In this document: one piece after another, positions 39,525 to 49,448 of the stretch
Layout: every line of letters begins with the position of its first letter
Position numbering within the stretch: position 1 is the stretch's first letter
Source of the DNA: Pseudoalteromonas sp. H71
Lineage (GTDB): Bacteria; Pseudomonadota; Gammaproteobacteria; Enterobacterales; Alteromonadaceae
DNA length: 64,000 nucleotides
NCBI RefSeq assembly: GCF_001468485.1
Contig: NZ_LODI01000047.1
Coordinates: forward strand, 10,960 to 74,959
Reading direction: 5' to 3'
Notes under the pieces: model-generated
What the model was told of the DNA's origin: nothing
The model's input: the letters and a program-made list of their open reading frames with translations, nothing else
The model's database searches: none
Translations under genes and position numbers: made by a program

Positions 39525-40931
39525 TTAACAGCTGTAGTACATTTCAAACTCAACTGGGTGAGTTGTCATGTTAAGCTTTTCAACTTCTTGACCCTTAAGT
39601 GCAATGTAAGCATCAATTAGGTCATCAGTGAATACACCACCTTGAGTTAAAAACTCACGGTCAGCACTTAGTGCATCGAGTGCTTCACCAAGTGAAGATG
39701 CAACTTGTGGAATTTCTGCTGCTTCTTCTGCTGGTAAGTCATATAAATCTTTATCCATTGCATCGCCAGGGTGGATCTTGTTTTTGATACCATCAAGGCC
39801 AGCCATAAGCATTGCTGAGAAAGCAAGGTATGGGTTAGCTGTTGGATCTGGGAAACGTACTTCAATACGACGACCTTTCGCAGATGGTACCACTGGGATA
39901 CGAATTGAAGCAGAACGGTTACGTGCAGAGTATGCAAGCATTACTGGCGCTTCAAAGCCCGGTACTAAACGTTTGTACGAGTTAGTTGATGCGTTAGCAA
40001 ATGCGTTAATAGCTTTAGCATGCTTGATAATGCCGCCAATGTAATAAAGCGCCTCTTCAGATAGGCCGCCGTACTTATCGCCTGCAAACAAGTTTACACC
40101 GTCTTTAGCTAAAGACTGGTGACAGTGCATACCAGAACCGTTATCACCAACAATTGGCTTAGGCATAAATGTAGCTGTTTTTCCGTATAAATGAGCCATG
40201 TTATGAATAACATATTTCATCTCTTGGATTTCATCCGCTTTTAAAACCATGCTGTTAAAACGCGTTGCGATTTCGTTTTGGCCAGCTGTTGCTACTTCGT
40301 GGTGATGTGCCTCTACCACTTGACCTAGTTCTTCAAGCACTAAACAAGTGGCTGAACGCCAATCTTGTGAAGAATCAACAGGTGAACAAGGGAAGTAACC
40401 GCCTTTAACACCTGGACGGTGACCAGTGTTACCGCCTTCGTAATCTTTATCTGAGTTCCATGCCGCTTCAACAGCATCAACTTTGTACATTGAACCAGAC
40501 ATATCTGATTTGTATTTAACATCGTCGAAAAGGAAAAACTCTGGCTCTGGCCCAAATAACACAGTATCTGCGATACCTGTAGATTTCATGTACTCTTCAG
40601 CACGTTTTGCAACAGAGCGTGGGTCACGCTCGTAACCTTGAAGTGTAGAAGGCTCTACAACGTCACAACGTACAATTAATGTCGTTTCTTCAGTGAATGG
40701 GTCAAGTTTTACTGATTCAGCAACAGGCATTAATACCATGTCTGATTCGTTAATGCCTTTCCAGCCAGCAATTGAAGAACCGTCAAACATTTTACCGTCT
40801 TCGAAAAAATCTTCATCAACTTGGTGATGAGGAATAGATACATGTTGCTCTTTACCTTTTGTATCAGTAAAGCGTAAATCAATGAACTTAACGTCATTTT
40901 CTTTAATAAAATCTAAAACCGATTGTGACAT
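39525..40931 (-). CDS. glnA: Glutamine synthetase type I
   Basis: A 468-residue GSI-beta enzyme (ammonia + glutamate + ATP to glutamine), dodecameric and cytosolic. Signatures are [17 protein letters not shown], the ATP-binding [17 protein letters not shown] and the adenylylation-site region [17 protein letters not shown], with a tyrosine at the expected place. The length equals E. coli GlnA. It is transcribed from a sigma-54 promoter with upstream NtrC sites. Confidence 0.98.
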   Translation of the reverse strand: MSQSVLDFIKENDVKFIDLRFTDTKGKEQHVSIPHHQVDEDFFEDGKMFDGSSIAGWKGINESDMVLMPVAESVKLDPFTEETTLIVRCDVVEPSTLQGYERDPRSVAKRAEEYMKSTGIADTVLFGPEPEFFLFDDVKYKSDMSGSMYKVDAVEAAWNSDKDYEGGNTGHRPGVKGGYFPCSPVDSSQDWRSATCLVLEELGQVVEAHHHEVATAGQNEIATRFNSMVLKADEIQEMKYVIHNMAHLYGKTATFMPKPIVGDNGSGMHCHQSLAKDGVNLFAGDKYGGLSEEALYYIGGIIKHAKAINAFANASTNSYKRLVPGFEAPVMLAYSARNRSASIRIPVVPSAKGRRIEVRFPDPTANPYLAFSAMLMAGLDGIKNKIHPGDAMDKDLYDLPAEEAAEIPQVASSLGEALDALSADREFLTQGGVFTDDLIDAYIALKGQEVEKLNMTTHPVEFEMYYSC

Positions 40932-40987
40932 GTGTCCTCCAACTATTGGGTTTTATTATTGCTGCATAATTGCTTTGGGATTTATTA

Positions 40988-41003
40988 AGCTGATTTTGTG
41001 CCA
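40988..41003 (-). promoter_or_regulatory. Sigma-54 promoter of glnA
   Basis: On the minus strand, TGGCAC-AAAAT-CAGCT. The -24 element TGGCAC is exact, and the GC of the -12 element is correctly placed. The inferred start site is near 40977, giving a leader of about 45 bases before glnA. Confidence 0.8.
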
Positions 41004-41066
41004 TTTTTATAACTCTATGTTTATAGGTTAAAAAAACTTAGTTGCTACAATGTGGGGCATAAAACA

Positions 41067-41103
41067 GCACCAATATGGTGCGGTTGAGTTCCACTTTGGT
41101 GCA
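41067..41103. promoter_or_regulatory. Two NtrC-binding sites upstream of glnA
   Basis: GCACCA-ATA-TGGTGC at 41067-41081 is a near-perfect NtrC palindrome. A second site ends TTTGGTGCA (41087-41103), with its left half weaker. The centres are 21 bases apart, two helical turns, and about 97 and 118 bases upstream of the inferred glnA start, a normal enhancer geometry. Confidence 0.8.
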
Positions 41104-41336
41104 AGCTGTGCACGCTCTATTTTGTTGTTAATTTAATCGCTCGAAATCAGCATAACCTAAATGTAAAAGAGTGCCAAAAATATCGTATAAATAGTGTAAA
41201 CTGCATTTTTGAAAAAATAATGACAATTTATTTCATATAATTGTCATATATAAAACAGATACTTAGTAAAAGTATTGAGAAAGTTTTGAAAATTGTATTG
41301 GATAAACTTTCATCCATGTCATTAATGAGGGATAAT

Positions 41337-41420
41337 ATGCGCCCTTTTAAATCCTATGCTTGGACATCTCGTGAAAACGCAGATGAGTGCGTAGATCTTG
41401 CAGGATCATTGAGAATTTAA
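41337..41420 (+). CDS. Possible 27-residue leader peptide upstream of bipA
   Basis: A short frame MRPFKSYAWTSRENADEC... starting five bases after a strong GAGGG. Its stop lies 17 bases before the bipA start. A GATAAT at 41331-41336 could instead be the -10 of a bipA promoter, in which case the frame would not be translated from a leadered mRNA. There is no run of one amino acid, so classic attenuation is not suggested. Confidence 0.3.
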   Translation: MRPFKSYAWTSRENADECVDLAGSLRI

Positions 41421-41437
41421 TTTCTCTGAGTAAATAT

Positions 41438-43261
41438 ATGAGCATCGAACAGTTAAGAAATATAGCGATTATCGCGCACGTTGACCACGGTAAAACAACT
41501 CTGGTTGACAAACTACTTGAGCAATCAGGTACATTAGAAACACGCGGCGGTAACGAAGAGCGCGTGATGGACTCAAACGACATTGAGAAAGAACGTGGTA
41601 TTACCATTTTAGCTAAAAACACAGCTATCTCTTGGAATGATTACCACATCAATATCGTAGATACCCCGGGACACGCCGATTTCGGTGGTGAAGTTGAACG
41701 CGTACTTTCGATGGCTGACTCAGTATTATTACTTGTTGATGCTCAAGAAGGTCCAATGCCACAAACGCGTTTCGTAACGCAAAAGGCATTCGCGCAAGGC
41801 TTAAAGCCAATCGTCGTTATCAATAAAATTGATAAGCCAGGTGCACGCCCTGATTGGGTTATGGATCAAATCTTTGATTTATTCGATAACCTTGGCGCAA
41901 CTGACGAACAGTTAGACTTTAAAGTAATCTACGCATCAGCTATCAACGGTTGGGCAACATTAGATTTAGACGAGCCATCAGACAACATGGAACCTATGTT
42001 CAAGATGATCGTTGATGAAGTATCACCACCGGATGCAGATCCTGAAGGTGACTTCCAAATGCAAATCTCTCAGCTTGATTACAACTCGTACAAAGGTGTA
42101 ATTGGTATTGGCCGTATTAAGCGCGGTTCTGTTGCGACTAACCAACAAGTGACGGTTATCAGCGCTGACGGCACGACTCGTAACGGTAAAATTGGTTCAG
42201 TACAAAGCTACTTAGGCCTTGAGCGTATCGATACTGATAAAGCTTATGCAGGTAACATCGTTACTGTAACAGGTTTAGGCGAGCTTAAGATTTCAGATAC
42301 GCTTTGTTGTCCTAACAACGTTGAAGCATTACCACCACTAAGTGTTGATGAGCCAACAGTAACAATGACGTTCTCTGTAAATAACTCTCCGTTCTGTGGT
42401 AAAGAAGGTAAGTTTGTAACATCACGTAATATTCGTGAGCGTTTAGACAAAGAATTAGTACACAACGTAGCACTTCGTGTTGCAGATACAGATAACCCAG
42501 ATAGCTTCCGCGTATCGGGTCGTGGTGAATTACACCTAGGTATCTTAATTGAGAACATGCGTCGTGAAGGTTACGAGCTAGCTGTTTCTCGTCCAGAAGT
42601 AATCTTACGTACTGTTGATGGTGTGTTAGAAGAACCGTATGAAACACTAACGATTGACTGTGAAGAAGAGCACCAAGGTTCTATCATGGAGCAAATTGGT
42701 CTTCGTAAAGGTGAGTTAACTGACATGGCACCAGATGGTAAAGGTCGTATGCGTATGGACTTTATGATCCCAAGCCGTGGCTTAATTGGTTTCCAAACTG
42801 AGTTCATGACATTAACGTCAGGTTCTGGCTTACTTTACCATACGTTCGATCACTACGGTCCGCACAAAGGTGGCGAGCTAGGTGTTCGTAAGAACGGCGT
42901 AATGATTGCTAACGCAACAGGTAAAGCACTTACTAACGCATTATTTAACTTACAAGAGCGCGGCCGTTTATTCATCGGTCACGGTGTTGAAGTTTATGAA
43001 GGTATGGTTATCGGTATTCATAGCCGTGATAACGACCTTACTGTTAACGCACTTAAAGGTAAGCAACTTACTAACGTTCGTGCATCTGGTACAGATGAAG
43101 CACAAACATTGACACCAGCACTTAACTATTCACTTGAGCAAGCGCTTGAGTTTATTGCTGATGATGAGCTAGTAGAAGTTACACCTGAGAACATTCGTAT
43201 TCGTAAACGTCATTTAACTGAAAATGAGCGTAAACGTGCGGGTCGTGCTCCTAAGTCATAA
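41438..43261 (+). CDS. bipA: Ribosome-associated GTPase BipA/TypA
   Basis: 607 residues from ATG 41438 ([20 protein letters not shown]). The upstream in-frame codons are ignored because they overlap the leader and lack similarity. G1 HVDHGKTT, G3 [12 protein letters not shown] and G4 [12 protein letters not shown] are present, followed by EF-G-like domains and the C-terminal BipA-specific domain. It binds the 70S ribosome and assists assembly and stress or cold adaptation. It is divergent from glnA, as in many gammaproteobacteria. Confidence 0.97.
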   Translation: MSIEQLRNIAIIAHVDHGKTTLVDKLLEQSGTLETRGGNEERVMDSNDIEKERGITILAKNTAISWNDYHINIVDTPGHADFGGEVERVLSMADSVLLLVDAQEGPMPQTRFVTQKAFAQGLKPIVVINKIDKPGARPDWVMDQIFDLFDNLGATDEQLDFKVIYASAINGWATLDLDEPSDNMEPMFKMIVDEVSPPDADPEGDFQMQISQLDYNSYKGVIGIGRIKRGSVATNQQVTVISADGTTRNGKIGSVQSYLGLERIDTDKAYAGNIVTVTGLGELKISDTLCCPNNVEALPPLSVDEPTVTMTFSVNNSPFCGKEGKFVTSRNIRERLDKELVHNVALRVADTDNPDSFRVSGRGELHLGILIENMRREGYELAVSRPEVILRTVDGVLEEPYETLTIDCEEEHQGSIMEQIGLRKGELTDMAPDGKGRMRMDFMIPSRGLIGFQTEFMTLTSGSGLLYHTFDHYGPHKGGELGVRKNGVMIANATGKALTNALFNLQERGRLFIGHGVEVYEGMVIGIHSRDNDLTVNALKGKQLTNVRASGTDEAQTLTPALNYSLEQALEFIADDELVEVTPENIRIRKRHLTENERKRAGRAPKS

Positions 43262-43286
43262 TCTATTAATTTAGAATAATGATTTT

Positions 43287-43322
43287 AAAAGCCGCTGTAT
43301 TGCAAAATACAGCGGCTTTTTT
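43287..43322 (+). terminator. Rho-independent terminator of bipA
   Basis: Stem AAAAGCCGCTGTATT / AATACAGCGGCTTTT with a four-base loop, followed by T6. A very stable hairpin 26 bases after the stop. Confidence 0.93.
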
Positions 43323-43473
43323 GTGGATAATAGTTAGCCAGGGAAGAGCTTTAAGCCCTCAGGTTAGAGCATCGCAGTTGGTTCGATACTGTTGAACAGT
43401 TTTTTTATGTTGGACCTAAAAAAGGTATTAAGTTATTATCAAAGCTATATTTACTATGTGCGAGTGAGCTAGT

Positions 43474-43791
43474 GTGAATACCGAAAATGAAATTAAGGCA
43501 AAACTAGAGATAGAACATATTGCTGAACTGCAAAAATATAAAGATGAATTTGAAACGTTAGGAAAAAATGATTGGGGCTTGAAAGATCTCATATCAATTT
43601 TTTTACCGTTTGTTTTGTTATCAATTGCTAATGGCTTCTATGATATTGAAACTGAATTATTTCAAATTATATGTCTTATTTTCCTTGCTTCAGCTGTGGT
43701 GCAGGGAATGATTAGGGAGCAGACCAAAAAAACAAATCGCAGAATTGATTTGCTTCTTAAAATTTTTAAACACGAGCAAAAAGATGGTTAA
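43474..43791 (+). CDS. Small membrane protein of unknown function
   Basis: A 105-residue protein from a GTG start. A charged helical N-terminus (about 1-40, possible coiled coil) is followed by two hydrophobic helices (about 41-58 and 62-80) and a basic tail. No family is recognised. Base composition is more AT-rich than its neighbours, which could mean recent acquisition or weak constraint. Confidence 0.5.
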   Translation: MNTENEIKAKLEIEHIAELQKYKDEFETLGKNDWGLKDLISIFLPFVLLSIANGFYDIETELFQIICLIFLASAVVQGMIREQTKKTNRRIDLLLKIFKHEQKDG

Positions 43792-43896
43792 AATTAGCTT
43801 TATATTAGGGCGCAGCGCTCTTTATAAGCAAAAACGTGCTTGAGAATTAAATAATCTATATTGAAAAGTCTCTGTTTTTGCTAATAGGGTATTTTT

Positions 43897-43924
43897 GTTG
43901 GGTTTCGCTTAGCTCAACCCAACC
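43897..43924. repeat. REP-like palindrome
   Basis: TTGTTGGGTT...AACCCAACC forms an eight-pair stem around a TCGCTTAGCTC loop, in the gap between convergent genes. This hairpin type (AGGTTGGGTTGAGC...AAACCCAACA) resembles short interspersed palindromes in many bacteria. Only one copy is visible in the window, so repeat status is unproven. It could also serve as a weak bidirectional terminator. Confidence 0.4.
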
Positions 43925-43950
43925 TTTGTTATCAATTATTTCATTAGTGA

Positions 43951-44682
43951 TTACTGACTTTTCGGTAGCAAAGTGATTTTGCCAAATACATCTGCGTCTA
44001 TAAATCCACGGTTTCTGTCACCCTTCACAGGCTGTACTTCGTGTGAACCCATAAAGTGCTCGCGTGTTTCACTGCCATCGTTATCGCAATAGGCGAGCAT
44101 AAAACCAATAACTTGTTTTTCTGTTAATTTAAGTGGTGTATTTTTTGCGTCTTGTTGATAATCATTCGGGTAGAGTTTTATCGCAACTTCCCAAGTAATG
44201 TTATAGGGTGCAGTGGTATTGCGTTTCCAGTTGCTAACTAAGTGGTCGGTATACAAGTGCGCTTTTTTATCAGGGCCGTAATCGGCAGCTTGGTTATCAA
44301 GGCCAATGTGGTACGCTAAAGCGGTGTGGTTAAATTGGTGAATCCCGCCCGATGCATCGCTATCTATAAATATTTCAAGGGCATCGTCATCCCAATATTT
44401 ATAGGTTGGGTCTGGGTGTGTATCTATTAAAACATCATCTACAATATCGGCTTGTAGGTATAAGAATTTTTCATCCCACAATAAGCGATAGCGGCCTTTA
44501 AAATCGGCATCGTTTGAAGGCAGTGTACCATCCATTAAATGTGGCATATCGTGCCAAGCAGCCTTATCCCATGCGCTTTCAGATACGCCGTCAATATTAA
44601 TAGGGGTTGATGTGTATTTTACGTCTGCCGCCATTATTTGGGTGCTGATTAATAAGCTTGTTGCTAAGAGTATTTTTTTCAT
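43951..44682 (-). CDS. Secreted CBM9-like carbohydrate-binding protein
   Basis: 243 residues with a signal peptide (MKKILLATSLLISTQIMAAD). The mature protein is one CBM9-like beta-sandwich, recognised from INIDGVSESAWDKAAW, RLLWDEKFLYLQADIVDD and YWDDDALEIFIDSD. Such modules bind sugars or act in periplasmic sugar-acid metabolism. There is no catalytic domain and no polysaccharide-utilisation genes are adjacent. AAGG precedes the start. Confidence 0.82.
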   Translation of the reverse strand: MKKILLATSLLISTQIMAADVKYTSTPINIDGVSESAWDKAAWHDMPHLMDGTLPSNDADFKGRYRLLWDEKFLYLQADIVDDVLIDTHPDPTYKYWDDDALEIFIDSDASGGIHQFNHTALAYHIGLDNQAADYGPDKKAHLYTDHLVSNWKRNTTAPYNITWEVAIKLYPNDYQQDAKNTPLKLTEKQVIGFMLAYCDNDGSETREHFMGSHEVQPVKGDRNRGFIDADVFGKITLLPKSQ

Positions 44683-44754
44683 TAATAGCCTTACTAATTG
44701 AAGATGACTTAGCTTGGCCTAAGTGACTATTAAAAACAAATATATATGTGTATT

Positions 44755-45180
44755 TTAACTAATAGCACCAGTAATGCTGTCTTTTAACGCGAGCATTAAT
44801 AAGTGGGCACTTTCGCCAGACATTTTAAATGGATTAAAATCAACAGAGCCTGAAAATTTCAGATTCAGTGATTCGGTTACCCTAGATTGTGGAACATAAC
44901 CCATAGACCATTTTTCAAATTCTCTTTCTGGAATTTGGGTATAGTTAAGCATAATTACATTGTGGTGACGCTTGTCATTTAATATTTGTTGATAGGTATT
45001 ATTTACTGCAGTTCTGGAGCCATCAAGGCACTGTAAAAAGTACTTGTTACTAAAGCAAAGCATGCCGGTAACATGTGTTTTTACATTATAGGTACGAGCA
45101 CTTTGTAAAATATTTTCTATATCTTTAGGCCCAAAGCCGTCTGTAATTTTGCTTGCGTAAATGAGTCGTACAAGAAACAT
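44755..45180 (-). CDS. BLUF-domain blue-light photoreceptor
   Basis: 141 residues, a stand-alone BLUF domain (about 1-95) with a short helical tail. The flavin-switch residues are all present at Y8, N32, Q50, W91 and M93. They are offset by exactly 13 from AppA Y21, N45, Q63, W104 and M106, so photocycle competence is likely. No output domain is fused, so it must signal by protein-protein contact. GGAGGG precedes the start. No obvious partner (EAL, cyclase) lies beside it. Confidence 0.92.
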   Translation of the reverse strand: MFLVRLIYASKITDGFGPKDIENILQSARTYNVKTHVTGMLCFSNKYFLQCLDGSRTAVNNTYQQILNDKRHHNVIMLNYTQIPEREFEKWSMGYVPQSRVTESLNLKFSGSVDFNPFKMSGESAHLLMLALKDSITGAIS

Positions 45181-45252
45181 ATTATTCCCTCCTGCTTAGT
45201 TAATTAAAGATAGTTCAGCAAGGAGTTTATTACTAATTATGTTAGTGACTGA

Positions 45253-46344
45253 TTAAAGTTTAATAGTCCCACCTTCGTTTAAAATATAAAGCGGCACTGA
45301 TGATTTCATTGTTTTATGCATGTGTAATAAACGCAGTAAGGCTGAATGACTCGTCCGATCGCCCATTTTCCATGATGAGTTACCATATCCCCAAGGTATC
45401 ATTACCTTGCAGTTAAGCTCTTGTGCGGCTGTAAGAGCATCTTCTGGTGTAGTATGAACATAACGATACCATTTAGGGTTATCTTCGCTGTAGTACGATG
45501 CTATGGGCATTAAACATATGTCTATGCCGCCATAGTTGTGTTGAATATCTTTAAAATGCTTTGAGTAGCCTGTGTCGCCTGCAAAAAATAAGGTTTTGCC
45601 ATTTTGCTCAAGTAACCAGCCATTCCATAAGTCTTTATCGTTATCTTCATAAATAAAGGGCACTAATATTCGACTGCTGAAATGATGCGCAGGTAGTGCA
45701 TGAATAGTTAAATCATCAATTTTAGTTTTTGCATACCACGCCATTTCGCTAATATTAAGCCCTGCATTTGGAAAGTTATCTGCCATGCCTAATGGTGCTA
45801 AGTAACGTGGTTTGCTGCCTATTTCTTCTATATCAGATTTATTAAAGTGATCGTAATGAATATGTGAATACATAACGGCGTCTACGTTTTCGAGTTCAGT
45901 TTTGCTTAGCCAGTCACCTGGTTTTCGATAAAAGCCAGAGGCAAGCTTAAATGCTAAATCAACCGGGGAATCAAACTGCTCTTTTACAGGGTCAAATACG
46001 ACATGTTGGCCGCTAGGTGTTCGGATCAAAAAACCAGCATGCCCTAACCAACGTATATTAAAGCCAAGGCTTAGATGCGGGTTTAATTGCTCAGCGTTAT
46101 ATGTGCAATTCTCAGCAGTGGTTTCGCATATTACGTTGGGGTGCTTTGGGTAGCAGTCGGTTTCACACGTAACTGGGTAGGTTTTTTCGCCCATATAGAG
46201 ATTGTGATAGCGATCTTTACGCTCACCTGATTCATGAATTGGCGTTACGCTGTCTTGCCCTGCAATAACATTGATATTGTTGTTTGTGCTACAGGCAGCT
46301 AAAAAACTTGAGGAAATAAGTAAGCACAGTGTGTGTAATTTCAT
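45253..46344 (-). CDS. MBL-fold metallo-hydrolase lipoprotein (NAPE-PLD/UlaG-like)
   Basis: 363 residues from ATG 46344, which begins a lipoprotein signal (MKLHTLCLLISSSFLAAC). An in-frame ATG 42 bases upstream is unlikely. The metallo-beta-lactamase fold has HIHYDHF (HxHxDH), HALPAHHFSSR, FAGDTGYS and a late metal histidine. NAPE-PLD-like relatives cleave phosphodiester bonds in lipids. A four-Cys insert (TCETDCYPKH...CETTAENC) near the N-terminus is unusual. The substrate is unknown. Confidence 0.82.
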   Translation of the reverse strand: MKLHTLCLLISSSFLAACSTNNNINVIAGQDSVTPIHESGERKDRYHNLYMGEKTYPVTCETDCYPKHPNVICETTAENCTYNAEQLNPHLSLGFNIRWLGHAGFLIRTPSGQHVVFDPVKEQFDSPVDLAFKLASGFYRKPGDWLSKTELENVDAVMYSHIHYDHFNKSDIEEIGSKPRYLAPLGMADNFPNAGLNISEMAWYAKTKIDDLTIHALPAHHFSSRILVPFIYEDNDKDLWNGWLLEQNGKTLFFAGDTGYSKHFKDIQHNYGGIDICLMPIASYYSEDNPKWYRYVHTTPEDALTAAQELNCKVMIPWGYGNSSWKMGDRTSHSALLRLLHMHKTMKSSVPLYILNEGGTIKL

Positions 46345-46432
46345 TTCTATTATTTTTATTGCTTCAATTAGGTAAAAGTTTAACAAACGCTATTTATTAA
46401 ACAATGTGTTAATCGTAACAAAAAATAATTAT

Positions 46433-46461
46433 AAAAAAGCCTGTTAGAGTAACAGGCTTTT
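46433..46461 (-). terminator. Rho-independent terminator of the DUF2959 gene
   Basis: On the minus strand, stem AAAAGCCTGTTA / TAACAGGCTTTT is followed by a T run, 26 bases after the stop. Confidence 0.9.
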
Positions 46462-46486
46462 AGGGGAGCTATATTAAGTAGTATTA

Positions 46487-47140
46487 TTAGGCTTTGTTCA
46501 TTTGCTCAATAAATTTGTTTGAATCGGCAATTGACTTGTTCATGTCGTTCATCAGTATCTGAATATCGCGTTTAAGGTTAGTAAATTCACCTTTTATAGC
46601 AGCAACGGCCTGTGCATTTAAATTATGCTTTAAGTACAAAACGTTATCTTTTAGTGATGAGAGAACTGGTTCCATTTTACTTTCAGCACTTCGCATAGAG
46701 CGAAGAAGCTGATCAAACTGGCGCTTAGTGGCGTTAAGTTTTTTACTGCTTTCGCGTTTTAACGAAGCGCTTTTGTATTGTTCTAACTCATCGCTCCACT
46801 CATCAAACAATGCTTCAGCAACGTCTTCTACTTTATTAATATTGGTAGTAACGTCGTCTGCGGCTTTAAGGCTTGATTCGTAATCGTCATTGAGTTGGTT
46901 GTAAGCATCTTGTAGCTCACCGCCGTCGAAATTAATAAGTGTAGTTAAACGTTCAAGCGCTGACTGAAACTCTTCTTGAGACTCTTCTTGCGACTCTTTT
47001 GTTTCTTCTACGCGGTCAATAAGAATGTCACGTTTGTGAACGCCTACTTTTTCCATTGCAGAATAGTAAGCTGATTGACAGCCAGATAATGCTAACGTTA
47101 GGGCAAGTATTGATGCGCTTAACAGTGTTTGTTTTTTCAT
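46487..47140 (-). CDS. DUF2959 lipoprotein
   Basis: 217 residues with a lipoprotein signal (MKKQTLLSASILALTLALSGC). The mature part is almost wholly alpha-helical and coiled-coil, with the family segment YYSAMEKVGVHKRDILIDRVEETKESQEE just after the Cys. DUF2959 is widespread in marine gammaproteobacteria and its function is unknown. It is divergent from yihY. Confidence 0.88.
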   Translation of the reverse strand: MKKQTLLSASILALTLALSGCQSAYYSAMEKVGVHKRDILIDRVEETKESQEESQEEFQSALERLTTLINFDGGELQDAYNQLNDDYESSLKAADDVTTNINKVEDVAEALFDEWSDELEQYKSASLKRESSKKLNATKRQFDQLLRSMRSAESKMEPVLSSLKDNVLYLKHNLNAQAVAAIKGEFTNLKRDIQILMNDMNKSIADSNKFIEQMNKA

Positions 47141-47225
47141 TTGATTCCCTATTTACGTGTAAGTGCTGTAAATTCCGGTGCTGATTGTTATGATAATCAA
47201 AACTCGATAAGCACAAGTCAATTGT

Positions 47226-48128
47226 ATGAATGATAAGCTCTCCCATTACAAACAGCAAGTTAAGTCCTTTATACGCCAGCAACCCGGCTGGTGGATGCAA
47301 TATATTAACCGTTGTATAGATGATCAAATTACAGTTAATGCTGGTTACCTTGCTTACGTAACGCTACTTTCATTAATACCACTTATTGCGGTGGGTGTTG
47401 CTATATTTTCAGCGTTTCCGGGGTTTGAATCGACACGCATGGAAATAGAAAGCTTTTTGTTTACTAACTTTGTACCGACTTCTACGGATGTGATCAGAGA
47501 GCATATTAGCTCCTTTGCAGGAAATGCCAATCAAATGACTGCAGTGGGTATAGGTTTTTTAGCCGCTGTTGCCTTACTTTTAATACGTAATGTAGATGCA
47601 ACACTTAATCGTATTTGGCGTATTAAGAAAAAGCGCCCGATGATGATTTCATTTGCAGTGTATTGGATGGTACTGAGTTTAGGCCCCGTGTTACTGGGGG
47701 CAAGTATTGGTGTAACTTCGTACATTGTGTCGTTCGTCTCGTTTGCTGATCAAGGTATTCCAGGGTTTAGTGGTTTTTTATTAAAATTGCTCCCTTATGG
47801 AATTTCGATGATGGGGTTCATCATGCTTTATACCCTAGTGCCTAATACACGCGTATCGTTTAAAGCCGCAGTGCCAGGGGCATTATTTGCTGCGCTTTTA
47901 TTTGAGCTAACAAAAAAAGGGTTTGCACTTTATATTAGCCACTTTCCTTCGTATGAAGTGATTTATGGTGCAGTAGCCACAATTCCAATTTTATTTGTGT
48001 GGGTGTATTTAGCGTGGGTAGTTGTACTTTTGGGCGCCGAATTTACGGCATGTATTAGCCCAAATGATATTGAGGATACCCCAGAAATAGAACTGGAAGA
48101 AGAACCAGAATTAAAGGATATACATTAA
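47226..48128 (+). CDS. yihY: YihY/BrkB-family inner-membrane protein
   Basis: 300 residues with six predicted helices. Family signatures are AGYLAYVTLLSLIPLIAV and the PGALFAALLFELTKKGFALYI...YGAVATIPILFVWVYLAW block. These were once called RNase BN by error; function is still poorly defined. dtd begins right after the stop, so the two are one transcript, the same neighbour pairing seen in enterics. Confidence 0.92.
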   Translation: MNDKLSHYKQQVKSFIRQQPGWWMQYINRCIDDQITVNAGYLAYVTLLSLIPLIAVGVAIFSAFPGFESTRMEIESFLFTNFVPTSTDVIREHISSFAGNANQMTAVGIGFLAAVALLLIRNVDATLNRIWRIKKKRPMMISFAVYWMVLSLGPVLLGASIGVTSYIVSFVSFADQGIPGFSGFLLKLLPYGISMMGFIMLYTLVPNTRVSFKAAVPGALFAALLFELTKKGFALYISHFPSYEVIYGAVATIPILFVWVYLAWVVVLLGAEFTACISPNDIEDTPEIELEEEPELKDIH

Positions 48129-48566
48129 ATGCAAGGGCTAATACAGCGCGTAAAACACGCAAAGGTAGAAGTTAACAACCAAGTAATTGGGCAAGTAGCG
48201 CAAGGTATTTTACTTTTGTTAGGTGTTGAAAAAGCAGACGATAAACACGCTGCCGATAAGCTTTTACATAAAGTCAGTAATTACCGAATTTTTACCGACG
48301 AAAACAACAAAATGAACTTAAGCCTAAAAGATATAGGCGGAGAGTTACTAGTGGTTTCGCAATTTACATTAGCGGCTGATACCAAAAAAGGAATGCGTCC
48401 GAGCTTTTCATCGGCGGCAACCCCAAGCCAAGCTAATGAGTTGTATGAGTATTTTGTTGACCAAGCCAAAGCGTTAGGAATTAAAGTAGCAACTGGGGAG
48501 TTCGGTGCCGATATGCAAGTGAGCTTATGTAACGATGGGCCGGTTACGTTTAACTTATCTGTTTAA
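48129..48566 (+). CDS. dtd: D-aminoacyl-tRNA deacylase
   Basis: 145 residues. DTD hydrolyses D-aminoacyl-tRNA (and Gly-tRNA-Ala) to protect translation. The active-site motifs are SQFTLAAD and NDGPVTF (the Gly-cisPro motif). It is coupled to yihY with no spacer. Its end overlaps the convergent methyltransferase gene by four bases. Confidence 0.96.
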   Translation: MQGLIQRVKHAKVEVNNQVIGQVAQGILLLLGVEKADDKHAADKLLHKVSNYRIFTDENNKMNLSLKDIGGELLVVSQFTLAADTKKGMRPSFSSAATPSQANELYEYFVDQAKALGIKVATGEFGADMQVSLCNDGPVTFNLSV

Positions 48567-49276
48567 GGTGTTTGCTTGTGAATCACAACAATATGGTTAA
48601 CGTACCCCTTAATTTTTTGAGAGTGAATATCACAGCCAAATACATGGCGTAATTGTTGCTGAAGTTGCTTTAACTGTGAGCTGTGTTGCGATAAAAAATT
48701 AATAAAGAGTGTCCCGTTGTTGTTCAGCGCTGAGTAGATTTTTTCATAAAATGCGCGTTCAAATAAAAAACGGGGTGCATCTATGTGGCTAAACAAATCT
48801 AAAATAATCCAATCAATATTTCGGGCAGTATTTAATACCAGCTGCGCGTCAGCGCAAAGTAAATTCTCATCACTTTTGATTGCAAAAAACTGTGAATAAC
48901 ACGCCAATATTTCTGCGTTTTTTTCAACTGACGTTATATTTACTTGGGGGTATTGGTTAAGTAAATAGTTGCGAATAGCCCCACCACCTAGCCCAAGTTC
49001 AAGCACGTTATTAGGGGGTGAAAGTGTTTGCCATTGTTTAGCCAAATATTGTAAGTGAGGAAACAACAGAGCTTCAGGGTTTTTGACATCGATAATGGAT
49101 TGCAACGTATTATTAATTAGCAGCCACCGCAAATTACCATGCTCGCGCACTTGAATGTGCTCGCCATTTACGTTGTGCCAATAAAGTAGGACTCCTTCAT
49201 TTTGGCTGCCTTCAATAAAATGGCTATTAATTAGGCCTGTTGAGGCATCAATATATGTGGTCATGATCTTTAGCAT
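48563..49276 (-). CDS. Spermidine-synthase-like methyltransferase-fold protein
   Basis: 237 residues with a Rossmann core. The SAM/dcSAM-binding loop is [16 protein letters not shown] and the acidic strand end is [19 protein letters not shown] lies where polyamine synthases have their catalytic Asp. It is shorter than SpeE (about 285), with a different N-terminus. It could be an aminopropyltransferase homologue or a generic methyltransferase. ATG 49276 is used; ATG 49264 is possible. Confidence 0.7.
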   Translation of the reverse strand: MLKIMTTYIDASTGLINSHFIEGSQNEGVLLYWHNVNGEHIQVREHGNLRWLLINNTLQSIIDVKNPEALLFPHLQYLAKQWQTLSPPNNVLELGLGGGAIRNYLLNQYPQVNITSVEKNAEILACYSQFFAIKSDENLLCADAQLVLNTARNIDWIILDLFSHIDAPRFLFERAFYEKIYSALNNNGTLFINFLSQHSSQLKQLQQQLRHVFGCDIHSQKIKGYVNHIVVIHKQTP

Positions 49277-49448
49277 AAACCAGCTTGGTTAAAGCGCAAT
49301 GTGATTTGTCATTAATTTTTTACGCATTTATAAAGTCTCACCAAAGTCGTATTTGCAGTTTTTTTAAGATGGAGTATGGTATTTGCCATCAACAGGTTGA
49401 GGCCTTTTTAGATTTTTACATGCGGCTTTTACAACAACAGGAGTAAGT

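Noticed and set aside
46487-47140. Coiled-coil lipoprotein as Braun lipoprotein or a toxin subunit
   Set aside because: The segment after the cysteine matches DUF2959, not Lpp or pore-forming families.
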